A stretch of 64,000 nucleotides of DNA, from NCBI GenBank assembly GCA_964502095.1, contig CAZCUF010000007.1:62001-126000 (forward strand). Reading direction: 5' to 3'. Below the pieces are notes generated by a model. The model was not told the origin of the DNA and ran no database searches. It saw only the letters and a list, made by a program, of their open reading frames with translations. Position 1 is the stretch's first letter. The number at the start of each line of letters is the position of its first letter. The stretch comes from JACPVF01 sp964502095 (lineage in GTDB: Bacteria > Chloroflexota > Anaerolineae > Anaerolineales > Villigracilaceae). Shown in pieces: positions 59,055-64,000 of this stretch. The translations under genes were made by a program, and so were the position numbers.

Positions 59055-60938
59055 ATGTGCGGCATTTGTGGAATTTCTTATTCTGACGGGCGAAAGCCCG
59101 AACGCGTATTGCTCGAGAAAATGAACGCGGCCATCGCGCATCGCGGTCCCGATAGCGACGGCTTTTATATCGAAGCGGGGATCGGGCTTGCCATGCGCCG
59201 TCTCTCGATCATTGATGTGAGCGGCGGCAACCAGCCCATCACCAACGAAGACCGGTCGCTCTGGATCATCTTCAACGGCGAGAGCTATAACTATCCTGAG
59301 ATGCGCGCCGAACTCGAACGACGCGGCCATCGTCTTACGACAAAAACGGATACCGAGTGCATTGTCCATTTTTACGAGGACGAGGGCGATGATTGCATCA
59401 AACGTTTGCGCGGCATGTTTGCGTTCGCGTTATGGGACGATAAAAAGAAACGACTCCTGCTCGGCCGCGACCGCCTCGGCAAGAAGCCGATGTATTACAC
59501 AATTCAAAACGGCGCGCTGTATTTCGGTTCGGAACTCAGCGCGATCCTTACTGCGTTGCCGCAAAAACCTGAAGTTAATCTCGAAGCGCTCGATCTTTAT
59601 TTGAGTCTGCAATACGTTCCCGACCCGCTTACGATTTATCAGGGCATCTTCAAGCTTCCGCCGGCGCATACTTTGGTTTGGGAAAACGGCGCGGCGCGCA
59701 TTCAACGATATTGGGATTACAGCTATCAACCCAAATGGGACGCTTCCGAAGACGAACTCGTCGAAGAACTGCGCCCGCGTTTGCGCGAAGCCGTTAAGAT
59801 GCGTTTGCTCAGCGAACGCCCGCTGGGCGCGCATTTGAGCGGCGGGATCGATTCGAGCATTATCGTGGCGATCATGGCGGAACTTGCCAGTGGGCCGGTC
59901 AAAACATTTTCAGCCGGTTTCGAGGAACAGAATTTCACCGAATTGCCTTATGCCCGCGCAGTCGCGCAAAAATATGCCACCGATCATCACGAGTTCACAC
60001 TGACCTATGGCGATATTCCTGCCACGCTCGAGAAAATCGCTTATCACTTCGGCGAGCCGTTTGCAGACGCCTCCGCCATTCCGCTCTTTCATCTTTCGAT
60101 GATGACGCGTGAGCATGTCACGATCGCGTTGAATGGAGACGGCGGCGACGAGGATTTCGCCGGCTATCCGCGTTACTGGCTGGATGGTTTCGCCAACCGT
60201 TATGCGCGTGCGCCTCGTTTCCTGACCCTCGGCCTGATTCCGTTCATTGCAGATTTCTTCCCCGATAAAGCTGACCGTCCCATTGGTCAGAGCTTCGTCA
60301 ACGGACTCAAACGCCTCGAGCAACTGCCCGATATGGACGCGCGCGCCAGCATTCTGCGCTGGAGTTCATACTTCTCGCCGTACCACCGTTCCATTTTGTG
60401 GAAACCCGAATACTGGCAGACGTTTTGCGCTGATAACGCTCAGATGTTGCTGGCTGAGCGGTTCGATTCAGCCGAAGGTTCTTATCTCGATAAAACACTC
60501 TATACCGATTTGCATACTTACCTGCCCGGCGATCTGCTGGTCAAAGCCGATCGCATGACGATGGCCGCTTCGCTCGAAGGCCGTTCACCGTTCCTCGATT
60601 ATGAGATGGTGGAATGGGCCGCCCGGGTGCCGGACCGATTCAAAGTCCGGGGACGAAGCGGAAAATACCTGCTGAAGAAAGCCTTCGCACATGAACTGCC
60701 CGAATCCGTCAAAGGCCGCGGCAAACAGGGATTCGGAATCCCGCTCTCAGCCTGGTTCCGCGGGCCGTTATATGATTGGTCCAAACAGTTGTTGTTGGGC
60801 GCGGGGAGTCCACTGCATCAATGGTTCGACCCGGCCGCTTTGGCAGTGTTCCTCGACGAGCACAAGTCTGCGCGCCTCGATCACGGTAAACGTCTCTACG
60901 CGCTGGCCATGCTGGGCGTGTGGGCGAATACACGGTAG
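59055..60938 (+). CDS. asnB: Asparagine synthase (glutamine-hydrolysing), AsnB-like
   Basis: A 627-residue enzyme. The N-terminal Ntn glutaminase domain starts MCGICGISYSDG with Cys2 as nucleophile. The synthetase domain has the ATP-binding GAHLSGGIDSSIIVAIM (about 255-271) and LPGDLLVKADRMTMAASLE. In glycan loci such enzymes may amidate sugar acids instead of aspartate, which would match the uronic acid genes upstream (inference). Confidence 0.9.
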   Translation: MCGICGISYSDGRKPERVLLEKMNAAIAHRGPDSDGFYIEAGIGLAMRRLSIIDVSGGNQPITNEDRSLWIIFNGESYNYPEMRAELERRGHRLTTKTDTECIVHFYEDEGDDCIKRLRGMFAFALWDDKKKRLLLGRDRLGKKPMYYTIQNGALYFGSELSAILTALPQKPEVNLEALDLYLSLQYVPDPLTIYQGIFKLPPAHTLVWENGAARIQRYWDYSYQPKWDASEDELVEELRPRLREAVKMRLLSERPLGAHLSGGIDSSIIVAIMAELASGPVKTFSAGFEEQNFTELPYARAVAQKYATDHHEFTLTYGDIPATLEKIAYHFGEPFADASAIPLFHLSMMTREHVTIALNGDGGDEDFAGYPRYWLDGFANRYARAPRFLTLGLIPFIADFFPDKADRPIGQSFVNGLKRLEQLPDMDARASILRWSSYFSPYHRSILWKPEYWQTFCADNAQMLLAERFDSAEGSYLDKTLYTDLHTYLPGDLLVKADRMTMAASLEGRSPFLDYEMVEWAARVPDRFKVRGRSGKYLLKKAFAHELPESVKGRGKQGFGIPLSAWFRGPLYDWSKQLLLGAGSPLHQWFDPAALAVFLDEHKSARLDHGKRLYALAMLGVWANTR

Positions 60939-61068
60939 CTTGCCCGAACTTAAAATCATTGCGAAGCACGTAAATGATTTCATGGAACAAGCGATATAAT
61001 GCTGGCTGAGTTTGAAATAGCTTTGACAGGCTTGGATGTATCAGCATTAGTTGGCCTATTGGAGTGGA
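60939..61068 (+). promoter_or_regulatory. Intergenic region before the methyltransferase gene
   Basis: 130 bases. TATAAT at 60995-61000 and a perfect TTGACA at 61023-61028 are present, but neither has a clear matching partner box. GGAG lies five bases before ATG 61069. A+T content rises from here onward. Confidence 0.4.
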
Positions 61069-61791
61069 ATGACATTTTCTTCCGAATTCTATAATGAGGC
61101 GTGGTACAAGTGGGATGATATGAAAGTGTATGGTCCTACTGCCCGGCATACGCGCCGGTTTATTTTTTTCTTATTGAAAGGATTAAAGATTGATAATGTT
61201 CTAGATGCGGGCTGTGGGACCGGTGTGTTGCTTCAACAAATATTGGAAAAATACCCTGATATAAAGCTGTCGGGATCGGAATATTCCTCGCAGGGGATTG
61301 AATTTGCGCGTCAACGATTGCCGCAAGCCGAATTTTATTCGTTGGACCTCGAACGCCAAAACCTGCACAGACAATTTGACCTGGTCACCTGCATTGACGT
61401 TTTGGAACATATTAATGATGATCGTGCGGCATTAAAGAATTTACTGGCCATGACGCGCAAATTTTTAATTCTGTCGGTTCCTTTGGGCCCTCTGTTCAAA
61501 GTGGAAGCTGATCGCATGGGACATGTTCACGGCTACAGCCGTGGTGAGTTGGAAGGCAAGCTCCGTGAAGCTGGATTTGAAATTATTAATGCGATTCAAT
61601 GGGGGTTTCCATTTTACAACATACATCGCCGCATCGCGAATCGCATGCCTGAAAGCACCACGATGGGACAGTTTGGCGCCAGGAAAAAGCTTGTTACCAA
61701 TTTGTTATACTGGCTGTTCTATTTGAATATATCCATCGGCGGTGAGCGGTATTACGTTTTGTGCCGCCCTGTAAACTCTGCCGTTCAATAA
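61069..61791 (+). CDS. Class I SAM-dependent methyltransferase
   Basis: A 240-residue enzyme. NVLDAGCGTGVLLQQIL (motif I, about 44-60), SGSEYSSQGIEFARQRL (motif II) and FDLVTCIDVLEHINDDRAAL (motif IV, about 104-123) mark the Methyltransf_11-type fold. It likely methylates a sugar. GGAG precedes ATG 61069; the longer frame at 61051 lacks such a site. Codon use is more A/T-rich than in the genes before it. Confidence 0.88.
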   Translation: MTFSSEFYNEAWYKWDDMKVYGPTARHTRRFIFFLLKGLKIDNVLDAGCGTGVLLQQILEKYPDIKLSGSEYSSQGIEFARQRLPQAEFYSLDLERQNLHRQFDLVTCIDVLEHINDDRAALKNLLAMTRKFLILSVPLGPLFKVEADRMGHVHGYSRGELEGKLREAGFEIINAIQWGFPFYNIHRRIANRMPESTTMGQFGARKKLVTNLLYWLFYLNISIGGERYYVLCRPVNSAVQ

Positions 61792-61801
61792 CAGTCTGCG
61801 C

Positions 61802-62839
61802 TTGAGTAAACCATCTTCTATCTCCGATTCTGAAAATAAGGTTCAAGGGAGGAATGCGCGCTTATCCGGTTTCTGGAATATCCTAAAAATTCTGCTTGCA
61901 ATTCTCCTCGTGGCTTATGTCTTATCGAGAACGAACCTGGGACAATTATTTGCACTGCGCGGCTCGATCCATTTCGGCTGGCTCGGCGCGGTTTTCGTCT
62001 TATATACTCTCCTTACGCTATTAAAAGCTCTTCAATATTATTTTCTGATCCAGCGGACTCCCTATCCGCAAGTATTGAATATTGTTGTTATCCAAAATGC
62101 CACCTCGAACTTCCTGGCTACCAGCGCAGGTATTGCTTCATACCTTACCCTTTTTAAAGTGGAGCAGGGGGTAAAGCTCTCGCGTGCGGCTATTGCCTTC
62201 TTGATAACCAAAGTCGGCGATTTGATTTCGATCTGGCTGTTCATGTTTGTTTCCAGCTTGCTGATTTGGTCGCAAGTGAGTATTTTGCACGATCTGATTA
62301 TTTTGTTGTTGGCGGTGATTAGCACAGCAATTGTCCTGTTTTTTGCCGCTGTTTTTCTGCGCTTGAAGTTTGTCGCGTTGTTGTCGTGGTTTGTGGAAAA
62401 GTTAAAACTCTCGCGCCTGGGCTTTATTCGTAAATTGATGGACTTACTTGTCGGTATGGCGGAACAGGAGCATCGCTTTGTCTTTCGCATGGTGGGCATT
62501 GGTGTGCTGTTCTCTTTAATTTATATGGCCGTCACGATGATTTTGATTTACGCAAGTTTTCAAACTTTTACATTTGATATTGGCATTTTGCCGGTGGTCT
62601 TTGTTAATGTCTTTTTGCAATTGATTTCGTACCTACCGATTCAAGTTTTCGGCGGGCTCGGCATTAGTGAGACGAGCTCCCTATATCTTTATGGTATTCT
62701 TAATTTTCCTCAAGCCGAACTGGCGGCAGTGCTGATCGCGACGCGCCTTCTTTTTTATCTGGCAAATTTGGTAGTGCTATTATATTTACCCATACACGCG
62801 CTATTTTTCAATCGAAGCCCTGAACGATCGGATCGATAA
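61802..62839 (+). CDS. YbhN/LPG-synthase-TM family membrane protein
   Basis: A 345-residue protein with about eight membrane helices. NATSNFLATSAGIASYLTLFK (as two adjoining halves), FLITKVGDLISIWLFMFVS and LPIQVFGGLGISETSSLYL match the flippase-like LPG_synthase_TM domain without the catalytic synthase half. It may move lipids or lipid-linked sugars. The start is TTG with no clear ribosome-binding site, so it is uncertain. Confidence 0.8.
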   Translation: MSKPSSISDSENKVQGRNARLSGFWNILKILLAILLVAYVLSRTNLGQLFALRGSIHFGWLGAVFVLYTLLTLLKALQYYFLIQRTPYPQVLNIVVIQNATSNFLATSAGIASYLTLFKVEQGVKLSRAAIAFLITKVGDLISIWLFMFVSSLLIWSQVSILHDLIILLLAVISTAIVLFFAAVFLRLKFVALLSWFVEKLKLSRLGFIRKLMDLLVGMAEQEHRFVFRMVGIGVLFSLIYMAVTMILIYASFQTFTFDIGILPVVFVNVFLQLISYLPIQVFGGLGISETSSLYLYGILNFPQAELAAVLIATRLLFYLANLVVLLYLPIHALFFNRSPERSDR

Positions 62840-62878
62840 TTTGGCCGTCCGGCTAAGTTGCACGGTGTAGATTTATTT

Positions 62879-63355
62879 ATGGAAAAAGATTACTTTGTTC
62901 ACCCAAGTGGGATCGTGGAAAATGGGGCGCGTATCGGAACTCGCACACGAGTGTGGGCGTTTGTCCATATTTTGCCGGGCGCGCAAATTGGGGCTGACTG
63001 CAACATTTGCGACCATGTCTTTATCGAAAACGAAGTGAAGGTTGGCGATCGCGTCACGATCAAGAGCGGCGTCCAATTGTGGGATGGGGTGGAGATCGAG
63101 GATGATGTTTTTATCGGGCCAAATGCCACGTTCACGAATGATAAGTATCCAAGATCCAAAGGATACTCTTATAAATTACAGAGAACTCTTATCAAAAAAG
63201 GCGCTACCATCGGAGCCAACGCGACCATTTTGTGCGGCATTACTATCGGAGAAAATGCAATGATCGGTGCGGGGAGTGTTCTTACTCGAGATGTTCCCGC
63301 CGGTGAATTATGGTATGGAAACCCGGCAAAAAGCCATAGAAAAGCAAAGCAGTGA
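62879..63355 (+). CDS. Hexapeptide-repeat sugar N-acetyltransferase (FdtC/WbbJ-like)
   Basis: A 158-residue left-handed beta-helix acetyltransferase. Repeats such as GARIGTRTRVWAFVHILPG and GATIGANATILCGITIGENA are plain, ending in WYGNPAKSHR. Its place before an FdtA-like ketoisomerase and a DegT aminotransferase suggests it acetylates a dTDP-3-amino-3,6-dideoxyhexose. ATG 62879 is preferred over a TTG at 62858. Confidence 0.85.
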   Translation: MEKDYFVHPSGIVENGARIGTRTRVWAFVHILPGAQIGADCNICDHVFIENEVKVGDRVTIKSGVQLWDGVEIEDDVFIGPNATFTNDKYPRSKGYSYKLQRTLIKKGATIGANATILCGITIGENAMIGAGSVLTRDVPAGELWYGNPAKSHRKAKQ

Positions 63356-63388
63356 ATAGGACGCATGCGGCAGGAGTAGGTTCAACAC

Positions 63389-63802
63389 ATGTCATTAATA
63401 GATTGTCGTCTAATTGAATTCCCTAAAATACAAGACCCGCGTGGAAGCCTGACAGTTATTGAAAACAACCGTCATGTTCCTTTTGAGATTAAGCGGGTTT
63501 ATTATCTTTATGACGTTCCCGCTGGAGAGACGCGGGCGGGCCATGCGCACAAGGATTTACATCAGGTTCTGATCGCCCTATCGGGAAGTTTTGACGTCCA
63601 GTTGGACGATGGCAAAGAGAAAAAACTGGTCCATCTTAATCGTCCGTTTTTTGGTTTGTATATTCGCCCTCTTGTCTGGCGGGTACTCGAAAATTTCTCT
63701 TCCGGATCAGTCTGCCTTTCCATTGTCTCGGATTTTTATCAAGAAAGCGATTATTTTCGGGACTATAACCAGTTTTTACAGGCCGCGGAGTCGATAAAAT
63801 GA
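63389..63802 (+). CDS. dTDP-4-keto-6-deoxyglucose 3,4-ketoisomerase-like protein (FdtA/QdtA/WxcM family)
   Basis: A 137-residue cupin. IEFPKIQDPRGSLTVIENN, GETRAGHAHKDLHQVLIAL (catalytic His pair) and IRPLVWRVLENFS are signatures of the FdtA family, which moves the keto group from C4 to C3. Whether the product is the galacto or gluco isomer cannot be told by eye. Its stop overlaps the aminotransferase start (ATGA). Confidence 0.9.
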   Translation: MSLIDCRLIEFPKIQDPRGSLTVIENNRHVPFEIKRVYYLYDVPAGETRAGHAHKDLHQVLIALSGSFDVQLDDGKEKKLVHLNRPFFGLYIRPLVWRVLENFSSGSVCLSIVSDFYQESDYFRDYNQFLQAAESIK

Positions 63803-64000
63803 AAGTCTCATTTCTTGATCTGCATTCCCCCTATCAGGAATTAAAGGAAGAAATGGACGTGGCCTATCGCCGCGTGATGGAGTCGGGTTGGTACATCCTC
63901 GGCGAAGAGACCGAGCGCTTCGAGCAGGAATTCGCGCGTTATTGCGGCGTGAAGCATTGCATCGGTCTTGGCAACGGACTCGAAGCACTGCATTTGATTC
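63799..64000 (+). CDS. DegT/DnrJ/EryC1/StrS sugar aminotransferase (partial)
   Basis: The first 67 residues of a PLP-dependent sugar aminotransferase; the rest lies beyond the window. MKVSFLDLHSPYQELKEEM and ESGWYILGEETERFEQEFA, then CIGLGNGLEALHLI are typical of the FdtB/QdtB group. It would add the amino group at C3 of the keto sugar made by the preceding enzyme. Confidence 0.88.
   Translation, partial: MKVSFLDLHSPYQELKEEMDVAYRRVMESGWYILGEETERFEQEFARYCGVKHCIGLGNGLEALHLI

Overview
The window is a 64 kb stretch of a moderately GC-rich bacterial chromosome. It fits the phylum Chloroflexota, probably class Anaerolineae. This rests on gene content and style: many proteins with Thr/Pro-rich linkers, a Thr/Pro-rich lipoprotein, TPR proteins with a single membrane anchor, several L,D-transpeptidases, and GH13 and GNAT genes with Chloroflexota-like sequences. 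No marker gene fixes the genus. Many genes have a TATAAT-like box only 5-8 bases before the start codon, so leaderless transcripts seem common.

Layout. 1-1,000: a DUF554 membrane protein (cut by the edge) and a cobalamin adenosyltransferase. 1,064-5,856: four tightly packed genes for a membrane class III nucleotide cyclase, a HET-C-like hydrolase, an N4/N6 DNA methyltransferase and a SET-domain methyltransferase. 5,973-9,380: YqeY, a PgpH-type cyclic-di-AMP phosphodiesterase, YbeY and DgkA. 9,451-12,909: an endonuclease IV-like enzyme, a formyltransferase, a GNAT enzyme, a LuxR-type regulator and Hsp20. 13,036-18,833: one operon with a Ser/Thr kinase bearing a beta-propeller, a PP2C phosphatase, a J-domain/von Willebrand A fusion, a zinc-ribbon FHA protein, a small unknown protein and an OmpR-type regulator.

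18,965-23,141: metallophosphoesterase and ParB-like genes, then RNase HII, a glycosyltransferase and two unknown proteins on the other strand. 23,277-23,618: tRNA-Pro(TGG) followed by four 70-71 bp tandem repeats, each holding pieces of the tRNA's own 3' end. 23,681-34,579: an assorted metabolic, repair and membrane block (esterase lipoprotein, GalE, M50 protease, NDH-2, CPBP protease, channel-like protein, DUF6504, a very acidic protein, a DNA glycosylase, YbaK, GNAT, alpha-amylase, AlkD). 34,630-42,604: a cell-envelope block with two related membrane proteins, four YkuD-domain proteins and an amidase. 42,711-47,407: flavin reductase, AMMECR1, a TPR protein and the tsaE-tsaB-rimI tRNA-modification set.

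47,541-64,000 is an exopolysaccharide or surface-glycan locus: nucleotide-sugar dehydrogenase and epimerase, flippase, GDP-mannose dehydratase, several glycosyltransferases and GT-C membrane enzymes, an AsnB-like amidotransferase, a methyltransferase, an YbhN-like membrane protein, and the start of a dTDP-3-amino-sugar set (acetyltransferase, ketoisomerase, aminotransferase). Its last 3 kb is visibly richer in A+T than the rest. The most unusual items are the tRNA-derived repeat array, the kinase/phosphatase/FHA/J-vWA operon, and the cyclase/HET-C/DNA-methylase/SET string.
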